From the NCBI RefSeq assembly GCF_006483445.1, contig NZ_PPPT01000095.1, positions 1 to 49,571 of the forward strand: a DNA stretch of 49,571 nucleotides. Reading direction: 5' to 3'. The notes under the pieces were generated by a model, which was not told where the DNA came from, did no database searches, and was given only the letters and a program-made list of their open reading frames with translations. Origin of the DNA: Bradyrhizobium guangdongense. Lineage in GTDB: Bacteria; Pseudomonadota; Alphaproteobacteria; Rhizobiales; Xanthobacteraceae. Below are positions 1-9,218 of this stretch, piece by piece. Position 1 is the first letter of the stretch. Each line of letters opens with the position of its first letter. The translations under genes were made by a program, and so were the position numbers.

Positions 1-1167
1 CGGCGTCAGCGCGACGCCGCCGGCCCGCATCGCGCCCGAGAACACGGTCGCCATGCCGAACGGCACCGTGCTCCACAGAGCGATATAGAGCAGCCCCTTC
101 GCGAGATCGAGCACAGCGGCGTCCGTGATGAAGATGCCGAGCACGGCGCGCGGTGCGAGATAGATCAGCGCCACCAGCCCGCCGGTGAGGAACAGGTTGA
201 ACAGCAACCCGGTCCGCACGATCGCGCTCAGCCGCGTCGCATTGCCGCCGCCGATGGCCTGCGCGCCGAGGATCGACACCGAGATCGAAATCGACATCGC
301 GGTGAACTGCGCATAGCCCATCACTTGGTTGACGGCGCCATAGGCCGCAGTCGCAGCCGAGCCAAAGCCGTTGACGAGGCCGAGCAGCACCAGCTCGGCG
401 ATCGCCATCGCCACCATGCCGACCGCGCTCGGAAGCCCGATGCTCAGCACCATTCCGAGCACCGCGCCGTCGATCCGCAGATGACGCATAAGCGTCGCGT
501 CCGGAGCTAGCGGATGCTTCTTGCGGCGGAGATAAATGGCCAGCACGACGAGCGTCAGCGCATTCGAGATCGCGGCTGCCCAAGCCGGGCCAGTGATGCC
601 GCAAGCCGGCAATCCGAACCATCCGCGGATCAGGACCGGCGCCAGCACGAGACCGATGAATGTCTGCAAGGCCAGCGCCAGCAACGGTGTCAGCGTGTCG
701 CCGACGCCGCGGATCATCGCCGTCGACAATAGGAAGACGAAGCCGAGCGGCATCGTCAGAAGCATGATGCGCGCGTAGTGGCTGGCCTGGTCGAGAATGT
801 CAGGCGGCGTGGTGAGCGCCATCATCAATTGACGGCTGAACAGGACGCCGAACAGTGCGACCGTGATTGCAAGCAGCAGGCCGACCGCAAGCGTCGTGCC
901 GGCGACCGTCTTGATCTTGTCGCGCTCGCCGGCGCCCCAGGCCTGTCCGATCAACACGGTCGCACCGGTGCTCAGGCCCATGACGAAGGCGAACAGAAAG
1001 AACATCACCGGAAAAAATACCGACACTGCGGCGAGCGCGTCGACACCGATCATGTGGCCGAGATAGACGTTGCTGACGGTGCCGAACAGCGATTGCAGCG
1101 CATTGCTCAGCATCAACGGTGCGAGGAAGGTTGCAAACGTCTTGGGAAGCGACGAGGGCGCGGACAT
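1..1167 (-). CDS. MATE family efflux transporter, C-terminus cut by window edge
   Basis: Reading the minus strand from the ATG at 1167 gives an uninterrupted frame of 389 codons running off the left edge, so the last part of the protein is missing. The visible part is strongly hydrophobic with about nine or ten membrane segments. It starts with the MATE pattern: a short cytoplasmic N-terminus, then segments containing NALQSLFGTVSNVYLGHMIG, followed by a GQAWGAGE motif near residue 75 that is typical of the family. MATE proteins export drugs or cationic metabolites in exchange for Na+ or H+ across the inner membrane. The DUF2239 gene lies 86 bases upstream on the same strand, so the two could be co-transcribed. 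The substrate cannot be told from sequence. Confidence 0.88.
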   Translation of the reverse strand, partial: MSAPSSLPKTFATFLAPLMLSNALQSLFGTVSNVYLGHMIGVDALAAVSVFFPVMFFLFAFVMGLSTGATVLIGQAWGAGERDKIKTVAGTTLAVGLLLAITVALFGVLFSRQLMMALTTPPDILDQASHYARIMLLTMPLGFVFLLSTAMIRGVGDTLTPLLALALQTFIGLVLAPVLIRGWFGLPACGITGPAWAAAISNALTLVVLAIYLRRKKHPLAPDATLMRHLRIDGAVLGMVLSIGLPSAVGMVAMAIAELVLLGLVNGFGSAATAAYGAVNQVMGYAQFTAMSISISVSILGAQAIGGGNATRLSAIVRTGLLFNLFLTGGLVALIYLAPRAVLGIFITDAAVLDLAKGLLYIALWSTVPFGMATVFSGAMRAGGVALTP

Positions 1168-1253
1168 GGATATTCCTTTCGATGAACGTGCAAAGCCGTT
1201 GCCGCGCGCAGTGCGCGCGGCTCAGGCCGTCGATGGTTGGACGTGGATCTCGC

Positions 1254-1832
1254 CTAGGCGCGGTCGCTGTAGGCGAGCTTGACGATGTGGTCGCGGATGT
1301 CGGTCGGCCAGTCCGCGATCAGTCCGGTGAAACGCCGCCGGTCATCTGCGAACAAGGCCCGCGAAGCCTCCTCGAAATTCCCGAGGTTACCCGCCATGGT
1401 CGACATGAAGTGGTAGGCCGCATCGCGCGCCCCCCGCTCGCGGTCCTTGTCGCCGCTGACACGTCGCGCGTCGTCGACGAGTTTTCGCAGCGCCACCGAC
1501 GCGCCGCCCGGCTGGGCGTTGAGCCATTCCCAATGCCGCGGCAGCAACGTCACCTCGCGCGCGACCACGCCGAGCTTCGGCCGGCCGCGACCACGCGGTT
1601 CGCTTGGCGGTGTTTCGGCCGCGGGAGGCGGCGCCAGCTTGGCCAGCCGCGCCACGACTTCCCGCTCGTCGCCGCGCAGGTCGAAATCGACCGGGCGTCC
1701 GGTCGCATCGGTGAAGATGATGATGGGATCGCTGCCGCGCGCCTGCGCCCGCTTCACGGCGAGCGCGACCTCGGTCAGAGGTCCAGACGCCAGGCGCCGC
1801 TGGCCGGCGAAGGCTGTGAAAGTGTCGGTCAT
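1254..1832 (-). CDS. DUF2239 family protein, possible DNA-binding protein
   Basis: A 192-residue soluble protein that I recognise as DUF2239, a family without known function. I start it at the ATG at 1832 (MTDTFTAFAG); an ATG at 1841 and a TTG at 1847 are in-frame alternatives. Residues 1-65 form a compact alpha/beta-looking part, followed by a Pro/Glu linker. Residues 81-88 read GRGRPKLG, like an AT-hook. Residues 91-123 look like a ribbon-helix-helix unit: a short strand (AREVTLL), a helix, then GGASVALRKLVDDAR. The C-terminal 65 residues are mostly helical. The gene is divergent from a glutathione S-transferase and precedes a MATE pump. DNA binding is my inference from residue pattern only. 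Confidence 0.8.
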   Translation of the reverse strand: MTDTFTAFAGQRRLASGPLTEVALAVKRAQARGSDPIIIFTDATGRPVDFDLRGDEREVVARLAKLAPPPAAETPPSEPRGRGRPKLGVVAREVTLLPRHWEWLNAQPGGASVALRKLVDDARRVSGDKDRERGARDAAYHFMSTMAGNLGNFEEASRALFADDRRRFTGLIADWPTDIRDHIVKLAYSDRA

Positions 1833-1869
1833 TGGAATCATTGCCAATTTGATCAGTTGCGCGATTTAA

Positions 1870-1911
1870 TACCCGGATAAAATAGATCCGTCAATATGCC
1901 CGGGTAAAAAT
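1870..1911. promoter_or_regulatory. Repeated CCCGG motifs in a divergent promoter
   Basis: Between the DUF2239 start and the glutathione S-transferase start there are two similar boxes, TACCCGGATAAAAT at 1870-1883 and TGCCCGGGTAAAAAT at 1897-1911, 27 bases apart. The first also forms an inverted repeat, CGGAT-N7-ATCCG, at 1874-1890, and the second contains the palindrome CCCGGG. The boxes sit about 82-123 bases upstream of the transferase ATG and 38-79 bases upstream of the DUF2239 ATG. This is a plausible operator for a dimeric or multimeric regulator acting on one or both genes. The binding protein is unknown. Confidence 0.5.
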
Positions 1912-1992
1912 CATGGGACCGGCGTCTCGACATTCCCCCTTCAGGCTGGCACGAACGCGGTCCAACCGACCACGCGACCGGGGATTTTTGCG

Positions 1993-2658
1993 ATGCTGAC
2001 CGTTCACCACCTCAACAATTCGCGCTCCCAGCGCGTGCTGTGGCTGCTCGAAGAGTTGGGCGTGCCCTACGAGATCGTCCGCTATCAGCGTCAGCCGGAC
2101 ATGCGCGCACCGAAAGAGCTGCGCGCCATCCATCCGCTCGGCAAGTCGCCCGTCATCACCGATAACGGCAACACCGTCGCCGAATCGGGCGCGATCATCG
2201 ACTACATCGTCGGCACCTATGGCAACGGCAAGCTGGTCCCGCCGGCGAACACGCCGGACCGGCTGCGCTATAATTATTGGCTGCACTATGCGGAGGGATC
2301 CGCGATGCAGCCGCTGCTGCTAAAACTGCTGTTCACGCTGATGCCGAAGCGTGCGCCCGCGCTGCTGCGTCCTCTGGTGCGCAAGGTCACGAACCAGGCG
2401 CTGACCACGCTGGTCAATCCGCAACTCAAGCAGCACATGGACTATTGGGAAGGCGAGCTCAACAAGAGCGAATGGTTCGCGGGTTCCGAGTTCACCGCCG
2501 CCGATATCCAGATGAGTTTTCCGCTGGAGGCCGCTCAGTCGCGCGGCGGGCTGGAGCAGGGCCATCCGAAGGCGATGGCTTTCCTCGAGCGCATCCATGC
2601 CCGGCCGGCCTATCAGCGCGCGCTGCAAAAGGGCGGTCCGTACGAGCTGGCGCGCTAG
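1993..2658 (+). CDS. Glutathione S-transferase family protein
   Basis: A 221-residue protein with the usual GST layout: an N-terminal thioredoxin-like domain (about 1-80) and an all-helical C-terminal domain (about 90-215). The N-terminus has the RSQRVLWLLEELG segment after the catalytic-loop Ser10; KSPV at 51-54 carries the cis-proline, and ESGAI at 64-68 gives the Glu-Ser pair that binds the glutamyl part of glutathione. The reaction is probably conjugation or reduction with glutathione in the cytoplasm; the substrate cannot be deduced. It is divergent from the DUF2239 gene and its stop lies only three bases from the stop of the next gene on the opposite strand. Confidence 0.92.
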   Translation: MLTVHHLNNSRSQRVLWLLEELGVPYEIVRYQRQPDMRAPKELRAIHPLGKSPVITDNGNTVAESGAIIDYIVGTYGNGKLVPPANTPDRLRYNYWLHYAEGSAMQPLLLKLLFTLMPKRAPALLRPLVRKVTNQALTTLVNPQLKQHMDYWEGELNKSEWFAGSEFTAADIQMSFPLEAAQSRGGLEQGHPKAMAFLERIHARPAYQRALQKGGPYELAR

Positions 2659-2661
2659 CGC

Positions 2662-4056
2662 TTAGTTCACCGCCGCGATCACTTCCTTGATCAGCCGCGC
2701 CACGCCTTTGATATCGCCGGTCGGATCGACGGAATCCCCCAAACGCACCACCACCATGCGCTGCGACGGGATGATGAAGATGCGCTGGCCGAGATCGCCG
2801 GAGGCGAAGAATGCATCGCGCGGAATCCCGGCCTCCACACGGCCCCTGGCGTGCGGATGCTCGCTGCGATTGGTCCAGAAACCGGCCGCATAATCCGTAT
2901 CGAGCGTGGCGGCCGCGCAAAAATCCACCCAGTCCTCGTGCAAAATGCGTTTTCCGCCGACCATGCCGTCATTGAGATAGAGCAGGCCGAAGCGCGCCCA
3001 GTCGCGCGCGCTTGCCAGCATGTAGGTCGTGCCCTGAATGGTGCCGGCGCCGTCGAGCTCCAGCGTGACGTTGCGCATGCCGAGCGGGTTGAAAAGCTCG
3101 CGCCAGGCGAAGGCGAGGCTCTTCTCGGGTCCGCCGGTGCCGTCGCGAACCATGCGCGCCAGAATCTGCGTGCTGCCGCTCGAATAATGCCAGCGCTGGC
3201 CGACGGGCGCGACGAGTCCCGCCTTGACCGCGAAGCCCGCCATGTCGTCGGCCAGATACATCATCCGGCTCGACGGATCGAAGCCGCTATTGGTCTCGTC
3301 CAGATCGAGCCCCGACGTCATCTTCATGAGATGACCGACCTCGATCTCGCGCCGCGGATCGGATGTGCCGCGCCATTCAGGCACGGGCGCAGGCACTGAA
3401 GGGCTCAGGAGATCCTGCTGAGTCATGATGCCGAGCAGGGCATTGATGACGGATTTGGTCATGGAAAAGCCGAGCAGCTCGGTGTCTACGCCGATCCCCG
3501 CCGCGTAGCGCTCGGCGATGATTCGACCGTCGCGTACCACGACAACCGCCTTGGTGCGCCGGAACGGCGGTTCGGGCGGCTCCTCGAAGGCATGATCGAG
3601 CGCCGCCTTCAGCGCGGGATCGGTCGGCTCGACTACAGCGGCATCGGCGATTTCGGGCAACAGCGGCGGCGCCTTCGGCGTCTTCGCGGCCACGAGGTCG
3701 ATCTTGGGCAGATAGGGTGTGGTCGTCCCATGCTGCAGCACGCAGCCGAAGCCGTCGCGAAAGATCGCGTGACTACGAAAGCCGCCGAGCACGGTGACGT
3801 CGGCCGTCTTCGCCGCGCGATCGAGATCAAACCGCATCAGCCGGCGCAAACGGTGGATGCCGTCGCGCTCGGTCGTCTCCGCGAACACGATCTGCGGATC
3901 GAGGCCTGAGACGAACGTCTTGCTGCAGACGTTATGCGCGACGTAGCCGGTCGCGACGCGGATCGCATCGTCCGGCCGGTAGATGAAGCTGAGCGCGACG
4001 GCTGCCAGCAGCGCCAGCGCAACAAGCGCAGCCGAGATCCGAAAGAAAAGTTTCAT
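2662..4056 (-). CDS. Serine hydrolase of the class C beta-lactamase / esterase family
   Basis: A 464-residue protein with one N-terminal membrane segment (about 5-25) that probably anchors it facing the periplasm. The catalytic SxxK motif is SMTKS near residue 198, and the second motif appears as YSSGST near residue 287, with Tyr as the general base. The region around residues 165-440 matches the beta-lactamase-fold esterases, including the 6-aminohexanoate-dimer hydrolase type. Such enzymes cleave esters, amides or D-amino acid peptides; a true beta-lactamase is unlikely because the YxN motif is YSS. It lies 65 bases downstream of gamma-glutamyltransferase on the same strand and converges with the GST gene. 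Start at ATG 4056. Confidence 0.88.
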   Translation of the reverse strand: MKLFFRISAALVALALLAAVALSFIYRPDDAIRVATGYVAHNVCSKTFVSGLDPQIVFAETTERDGIHRLRRLMRFDLDRAAKTADVTVLGGFRSHAIFRDGFGCVLQHGTTTPYLPKIDLVAAKTPKAPPLLPEIADAAVVEPTDPALKAALDHAFEEPPEPPFRRTKAVVVVRDGRIIAERYAAGIGVDTELLGFSMTKSVINALLGIMTQQDLLSPSVPAPVPEWRGTSDPRREIEVGHLMKMTSGLDLDETNSGFDPSSRMMYLADDMAGFAVKAGLVAPVGQRWHYSSGSTQILARMVRDGTGGPEKSLAFAWRELFNPLGMRNVTLELDGAGTIQGTTYMLASARDWARFGLLYLNDGMVGGKRILHEDWVDFCAAATLDTDYAAGFWTNRSEHPHARGRVEAGIPRDAFFASGDLGQRIFIIPSQRMVVVRLGDSVDPTGDIKGVARLIKEVIAAVN

Positions 4057-4121
4057 GGAAGCTCGTCGTGACGCGGATGCTGCGTCGATATCACGCCGCA
4101 GCCGGTCTCAAAAGCCCGGCG

Positions 4122-5873
4122 CTATTGCCCCGCGGCCTCCGCCCCGCGGGTGCGGGGATCGGGTGCGCCGAGTGCTCCGTTCGGCGTCACCGCGATCGAA
4201 TTGGCCGAGGTCTGCCCCATCGGCTCGACGACGGTGTGACCCATGGCCTTCAGCCCGGACAGCACGTCGTCGGGAAACCCCTTTTCGACGCGAACTTCGT
4301 CGGGCAGCCATTGGTGATGCAGTCGCGGCGCTGCGACAGCAGCTGCCACGTCCATCCTGTAATCCAGCACATTGACGATCACTTGCAGCACGCTCGATAT
4401 GATGCGGCTACCGCCGGGCGAGCCCGTGACCAGCACCGGCTTGCCGTCCCTCAGCACGATGGTGGGGGACATCGAGGACAGCGGCCGCTTGCCGGGGCCG
4501 GGCAGATTGGCCTCGTAGCCGACGAGACCATAGGCATTGGAGGCGCCGACTGCCGCGGTGAAATCATCGAGCTCATTGTTGAGCAGCACGCCGGTGCCCT
4601 CCGCGACGAGGCCGACGCCATAGCTGAAGTTGAGCGTATAGGTGTTGCTCACCGCATTGCCTCGGCTGTCGACGACGGAATAATGCGTGGTGTTGCTGCC
4701 TTCGCGGATCGGCGCCGCAGTCGCGGCAATCTCGCTCGACGGCGTGGCCTTATCGGCCTTGATGCCGGCGCGCAACTTGTCCGCATAGTCCTTTGCGATC
4801 AGTGTCTGGATCGGCGCCTTGACGTAATCGGGATCGCCGAGATAGCGGGCGCGGTCCGCATAGGCGCGCTTCATGGCTTCAATCAACAGATGCAGCGATG
4901 CCGGCGAACCCTGCTTCAGGTCGGAGAGCGGGAAACCCTCCAAGATATTGAGCGTCTCGACCAGCACCACCCCGCCCGACGAAGGCTGCGGCATCGAGAT
5001 GATGTCATAGCCGCGATACGTACCGCGCACCGGCTCGCGAAGTGCGGGCCGGTATGATTTCAGATCGTCGGATGTCATGATGCCGCCGGCATCGCTCACG
5101 GCCTTGGCGAGCTTTTCCGCGACCGGGCCCTCATAGAAGCCGCGCGGCCCCTGCGCCGCGACAGCCATCAGGGTCTGCGCAAGGTCGCTCTGCACGAGAC
5201 GGTCATCCTCGCGCAGCGGCGTGCCGTCCGGTCGCGAAAAGATTCTTGCGGAGGACGGCCAGCGCGCCAGGCGCTTGTGCCAGCCGGGCAAGGTGTCGGC
5301 CATGTCGTCGCCGATGACAAAACCGTCGCGCGCGAGCTCGATCGCCGGCTGCAGCAATTCGGCCAGCGTGAACTGACCCGAGCCGTATTTCTCGAGTGCC
5401 AGCGCCAATCCGGCAACCGTACCGGGTATACCGATGCCGAGTGCCGAATCGCGCGATTTTGCGGTGTCCGGCTTGCCGTCGGCGCCGAGAAAGATTTCAG
5501 CCGTGGTCGCGGCCGGTGCGGTCTCGCGATAGTCGATCGCGACCGCTTCCTTGCGTTCCGCCGAGTAGATCACCATGAACCCGCCGCCGCCGATATTGCC
5601 GGCGCGCGGATAGGTGACGGCCATGGCAAAACCGGTGGCGACAGCGGCGTCCACGGCGTTGCCGCCACGCCGCAGGATATCGGCGCCCACCTGCGCGGAT
5701 ATTTTCTCCTGCGCCACCACCATGCCATGTTCGGCGCTGATGGCGTGGACCGTATCGAGCGAAGGGGGTACATAGGCGCGCCGCGCGTCCTGTGCGGCGG
5801 TTGGCAGGATACCCGCAAGCAGAAGCGCAATGGTTGCGACGAATTTCCGCCGCGTTGAATGAGACGACATCAT
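4122..5873 (-). CDS. ggt: Gamma-glutamyltransferase
   Basis: A 583-residue precursor. I chose the ATG at 5873 (MMSSHSTRRK) because it begins a signal peptide with basic residues, a hydrophobic core and an Ala-rich end (TAAQ), and has GGAAG just upstream; the frame can be opened further to a GTG at 5915. The enzyme is autoprocessed before the nucleophilic Thr in the motif NTTHYSVVD near residue 395, giving large and small subunits. LSSMSPT, about 65 residues further on, and the GSPGG motif are also typical of the family. It transfers or hydrolyses the gamma-glutamyl group of glutathione in the periplasm. It lies upstream of the serine hydrolase on the same strand and is divergent from the MFS permease. 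Confidence 0.95.
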   Translation of the reverse strand: MMSSHSTRRKFVATIALLLAGILPTAAQDARRAYVPPSLDTVHAISAEHGMVVAQEKISAQVGADILRRGGNAVDAAVATGFAMAVTYPRAGNIGGGGFMVIYSAERKEAVAIDYRETAPAATTAEIFLGADGKPDTAKSRDSALGIGIPGTVAGLALALEKYGSGQFTLAELLQPAIELARDGFVIGDDMADTLPGWHKRLARWPSSARIFSRPDGTPLREDDRLVQSDLAQTLMAVAAQGPRGFYEGPVAEKLAKAVSDAGGIMTSDDLKSYRPALREPVRGTYRGYDIISMPQPSSGGVVLVETLNILEGFPLSDLKQGSPASLHLLIEAMKRAYADRARYLGDPDYVKAPIQTLIAKDYADKLRAGIKADKATPSSEIAATAAPIREGSNTTHYSVVDSRGNAVSNTYTLNFSYGVGLVAEGTGVLLNNELDDFTAAVGASNAYGLVGYEANLPGPGKRPLSSMSPTIVLRDGKPVLVTGSPGGSRIISSVLQVIVNVLDYRMDVAAAVAAPRLHHQWLPDEVRVEKGFPDDVLSGLKAMGHTVVEPMGQTSANSIAVTPNGALGAPDPRTRGAEAAGQ

Positions 5874-5941
5874 CACACTTCCGCCGTGCCTTCGGACCAA
5901 CCCCACGTTTGTCACATGATGCTATACGGTTTGCGCTAAGT

Positions 5942-5956
5942 CAGGCAAAACGCCTG
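5942..5956. promoter_or_regulatory. Short inverted repeat between ggt and MFS gene
   Basis: CAGGC-AAAAC-GCCTG is a perfect five-base-pair inverted repeat located 20 bases before the MFS permease ATG, in the 103-base gap between two divergent genes. It could be an operator or a small leader hairpin. Its size makes chance occurrence quite possible. Confidence 0.25.
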
Positions 5957-5976
5957 TTCGTGATAAGGAATTGACG

Positions 5977-7356
5977 ATGACGACGATTGCCACAGAGGTG
6001 AGCATGGCCGGGCGGACCTATCCGCCACGCGCTGCCGTCGTCAGTTGGATATTCTTCGATTGGGCCGCGCAGCCCTATTTCACGCTGATCACGACCTTCG
6101 TCTTCGCTCCCTATTTCGCCACCAGCATCGCGCCAAACCCCGCAACGGGCCAGTCGCTGTGGGGATTTGCGATGGCAGCAGCCGGCATGGCCATTGCGCT
6201 TCTGTCTCCCGTGCTCGGGGCGATTGCGGATGCCTCCGGCCGCCGAAAGCCCTGGATCGCCGTGTTCGGCGCGCTTCTCGTGATCGGCTCGAGCACGATG
6301 TGGATCGGCAAGCCCGGCGACCAGGCCATCATCCCGCTGCTGCTCTCGGCGCTCGCCCTCGCCAGCGTCGGCGCGGAGTTCGCCACCGTCTTCAACAATG
6401 CGATGATGCCGACCCTGGTGCCGCCGGAGCGGATCGGCCGGCTCTCCGGCACCGGCTGGGCCACCGGCTATATCGGCGGCATCGTCAGCCTGGTCATCGT
6501 GCTCGGTTTTCTCGCCGCCAATCCGGAGACGGGTCGCACGTTGCTCGGCTTCCAGCCGTTGTTCGGCCTTGATCCCGTTTCGCACCAGGGCGACCGCATC
6601 ACCGGGCCGCTGACCGCGTTGTGGTTCGTCGTCTTCGTGACACCGCTTTTTTTGTTTACGCCGGACTATCCGGCCAAGCGGCCGGTGCGCGAAGCTCTGC
6701 GTGAGGGTCTGTCGGAGCTGAAGCAATCGCTCGCCGGGCTGCCGAAGCAGAAATCGCTCGCCGCGTTCCTGCTCGCCAACATGATCTACACGGATGGCCT
6801 GGTGTCGCTGTTTGCCTTCGGCGGCATCTACGCGGCCGGCACCTTTGGCTGGCATACGATTCAGATCGGCACGTTTGGCATCATGCTGGCGATCGCCGGC
6901 ACCTTTGGCGCCTGGCTCGGCGGCAAGCTCGACGATTCATTGGGGCCCAAGCGCGTCATCGCCGGCAGCATGCTGATTCTGTTGCTGTCGCTGGCGGCGA
7001 TCCTGATGGTCGACAAGAACAGCGTGCTGTTCGTCAAGGTCGCGCCGCCCGTGCCCGGCGGTCCCCTGTTCTCGGGCGCAGCCGAGCGGGCCTATCTCGT
7101 GCTCGGCTGCCTGATCGGCGCGGCCGGCGGTCCGCTACAGGCGGCCTCGCGCACCATGCTGATCCGCCTCGCGCCCAAGGATCGCATCGCGCAATATTTT
7201 GGCCTGTTCGCGCTGACCGGCAAGGTGACGTCCTTCGTCGGCCCGCTGCTGATCGGCCTGATCACCGCGGCCACCGCCAGCCAGAAGGCCGGCATGGCGG
7301 TGCTTGTGGTGTTCTTCGTTGCGGGGCTCGGGCTGCTGATGCGGGTGAAGGACTAG
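5977..7356 (+). CDS. MFS permease of the UMF1 / Atg22-like type
   Basis: A 459-residue integral membrane protein with about twelve hydrophobic segments. The opening, VSWIFFDWAAQPYFTLITTF followed by APYFA, is the signature of the UMF1 group of the major facilitator superfamily, related to the fungal vacuole effluxer Atg22. The loop DASGRRKPW after the second or third segment corresponds to MFS motif A. The ATG at 5977 has AAGGA seven bases upstream; an in-frame TTG at 5971 is less likely. Atg22 exports amino acids from vacuoles, but the bacterial members have no settled substrate. The gene converges with purH, with a palindromic repeat between the two stops. Confidence 0.88.
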   Translation: MTTIATEVSMAGRTYPPRAAVVSWIFFDWAAQPYFTLITTFVFAPYFATSIAPNPATGQSLWGFAMAAAGMAIALLSPVLGAIADASGRRKPWIAVFGALLVIGSSTMWIGKPGDQAIIPLLLSALALASVGAEFATVFNNAMMPTLVPPERIGRLSGTGWATGYIGGIVSLVIVLGFLAANPETGRTLLGFQPLFGLDPVSHQGDRITGPLTALWFVVFVTPLFLFTPDYPAKRPVREALREGLSELKQSLAGLPKQKSLAAFLLANMIYTDGLVSLFAFGGIYAAGTFGWHTIQIGTFGIMLAIAGTFGAWLGGKLDDSLGPKRVIAGSMLILLLSLAAILMVDKNSVLFVKVAPPVPGGPLFSGAAERAYLVLGCLIGAAGGPLQAASRTMLIRLAPKDRIAQYFGLFALTGKVTSFVGPLLIGLITAATASQKAGMAVLVVFFVAGLGLLMRVKD

Positions 7357-7364
7357 CCGCGCTT

Positions 7365-7452
7365 CGTAGCCCGGATGGAGCGAAGCGCAATCCGGGACGA
7401 TCAACGCCCCGGATGCAGAACCCGGATTTCGCTGCGCTCCATCCGGGCTACG
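7365..7452. repeat. Palindromic repeat, family A (GTAGCCCGGAT)
   Basis: An 88-base inverted repeat. The left arm begins CGTAGCCCGGATGGAGCGAA and the right arm at 7430-7452 is close to its reverse complement. Two related copies occur at 30896-30966 and 37074-37162. It fills the gap between the convergent stops of the MFS permease (9 bases away) and purH (10 bases away), so it may work as a two-way terminator. Confidence 0.85.
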
Positions 7453-7461
7453 TCAACTCAA

Positions 7462-9051
7462 TCAGTGCCTGAAATGGCGCGTTCCCGTGAACACCATGGC
7501 GATGTCGTGCTCGTCGGCGGCCTTGATCACCTCGTCGTCGCGCATGGAGCCGCCGGGCTGCACCACGGCGGTGGCGCCGGCTTCGATGCAGGCGAGCATG
7601 CCGTCGGCGAACGGGAAGAACGCATCCGACGCCACGACCGAACCCTTGGTCAGAGGCTCCGCGAGCTTCAGCTCGTTCGCCGCATCCTGGGCTTTGCGTG
7701 CTGCGATTCGTGCCGAATCCACGCGGCTCATCTGCCCGGCACCGATGCCGACGGTGGCGAGATCCTTGGCGTAGATGATCGTGTTCGACTTCACATGCTT
7801 GGCGACCCGGAACGCGAATTTCAGGTCGCGCATTTCGGCATCGGTCGGCGCGCGCTTGGTCACCACCTTGAAGGTCATGTCGTCGACGACGGCGTTGTCG
7901 CGGCTCTGCACGAGCAAACCGCCGGCGACCGTCTTGGCGGTGAAGCCGGCTGCGCGCGGATCGGGCAGGCTGCCGGCGAGCAGCAGGCGCAAATTCTTGC
8001 GCGCACCGATGATGGCGATCGCTTCCTCCGACGCGTCGGGCGCGATGATCACCTCGGTGAAGATTCTTGTGATCTCGCGCGCGGTGTCTGCGTCGAGTGC
8101 GCGGTTCATCGCGATGATGCCGCCGAACGCCGAGGTGGAGTCGCAGGCGAGCGCGCGCCGATAGGCGCTGACGAGATCGGAACCTTCGGCCACGCCGCAC
8201 GGGTTGGCATGCTTGACGATCACGCAGGCCGCGGTGCGCTTGGCATCGAACTCGCCGATGCATTCATAGGCCGCGTCGGTGTCGTTGATGTTGTTGTAGG
8301 ACAGCTCCTTGCCCTGCAACTGCCGCGCGGTGGAGACGCCCGGCCGCTTGTCGGGCGTCGCATAGAACGCCGCATTCTGGTGCGGGTTCTCGCCGTAGCG
8401 CAGCGCCTGGATCAGCCGGCCGCCGAAGGCGCGGAAGTCGGGCGCGTCGATCTCGAGCTGACGCGCGAACCAGTTCGAGATCGCGGCATCATAAGCGCCG
8501 GTGCGGGCATAGGCCTTTGCGGCGAGGCGCCGGCGCAGCTTCAGCGTCGTCGCCCCATTGTGGGTGGCGAGCTCGTCGAGCACGGCCTGGTAATCCTGCG
8601 CCTCGACCACGACGGCAACGTCGTCATGGTTCTTCGCGGCGGCGCGGATCATCGCGGGGCCGCCGATGTCGATGTTCTCGATGCACTCTTCGAAATCAGC
8701 GCCTTTATCGACGGTCGCCTCGAACGGATAGAGGTTGACGACGAGCAGGTCGATCGGCGCGATGCCGTACGCCTTCATCGCTTCGGCATGTTCCTTGTTG
8801 TCCCGGATCGCGAGCAAGCCGCCATGCACTTTCGGATGCAGCGTCTTGACGCGGCCGTCCATCATCTCGGGGAAGCCGGTGAGTTCGGAGACGTCCTTCA
8901 CCTTGAGGCCAGCCGCGGCGATCGCCTTGGCGGTGCCGCCGGTCGAGACCAGCTCGACGCCGTGCGAAGCAAGCGCCTTGGCAAACTCGATCAGGCCGGT
9001 CTTGTCGGAAACGGAGAGAAGGGCGCGGGTGACGCGACGGTGGTCAGTCAT
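7462..9051 (-). CDS. purH: Bifunctional AICAR transformylase / IMP cyclohydrolase
   Basis: A 529-residue protein, the same length as the E. coli enzyme when started at the ATG at 9051 ([20 protein letters not shown]). The N-terminal MGS-like domain (about 1-145) is the IMP cyclohydrolase with STGGTAKAI and HPKVHGGLL; the rest is the AICAR transformylase, with the catalytic Lys-His in [10 protein letters not shown] and the C-terminal signature [10 protein letters not shown]. It carries out the last two steps of IMP synthesis in the cytoplasm. It is the last gene of a minus-strand run rsmB, heparinase-like, purH, an order I know from other Rhizobiales. No purine riboswitch is visible in the 167-base leader. 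Confidence 0.97.
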   Translation of the reverse strand: MTDHRRVTRALLSVSDKTGLIEFAKALASHGVELVSTGGTAKAIAAAGLKVKDVSELTGFPEMMDGRVKTLHPKVHGGLLAIRDNKEHAEAMKAYGIAPIDLLVVNLYPFEATVDKGADFEECIENIDIGGPAMIRAAAKNHDDVAVVVEAQDYQAVLDELATHNGATTLKLRRRLAAKAYARTGAYDAAISNWFARQLEIDAPDFRAFGGRLIQALRYGENPHQNAAFYATPDKRPGVSTARQLQGKELSYNNINDTDAAYECIGEFDAKRTAACVIVKHANPCGVAEGSDLVSAYRRALACDSTSAFGGIIAMNRALDADTAREITRIFTEVIIAPDASEEAIAIIGARKNLRLLLAGSLPDPRAAGFTAKTVAGGLLVQSRDNAVVDDMTFKVVTKRAPTDAEMRDLKFAFRVAKHVKSNTIIYAKDLATVGIGAGQMSRVDSARIAARKAQDAANELKLAEPLTKGSVVASDAFFPFADGMLACIEAGATAVVQPGGSMRDDEVIKAADEHDIAMVFTGTRHFRH

Positions 9052-9218
9052 GAGCAAGATCCTCTGTTGAAGGGAGTCCCTATGCCCAGGCGCGCGGCAG
9101 ATATGTTCCGCGCTTCCCGATGGTGCTCCATCCAAGGTCGCCAGTCGCGCGAACGAGGGCTCGTTAGCAGCTTTCGGCGGCCCCTACAATAACGCGAAAC
9201 CGCATGCACCGCGTGCGT

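Noticed and set aside
7375..9192. 605-residue plus-strand open frame over purH
   Set aside because: It is the mirror of purH in a GC-rich genome; its translation is rich in Arg, His, Asp and Gly with no family resemblance.
9052..9218. Purine riboswitch before purH
   Set aside because: The 167-base leader shows no aptamer-like conserved loops.
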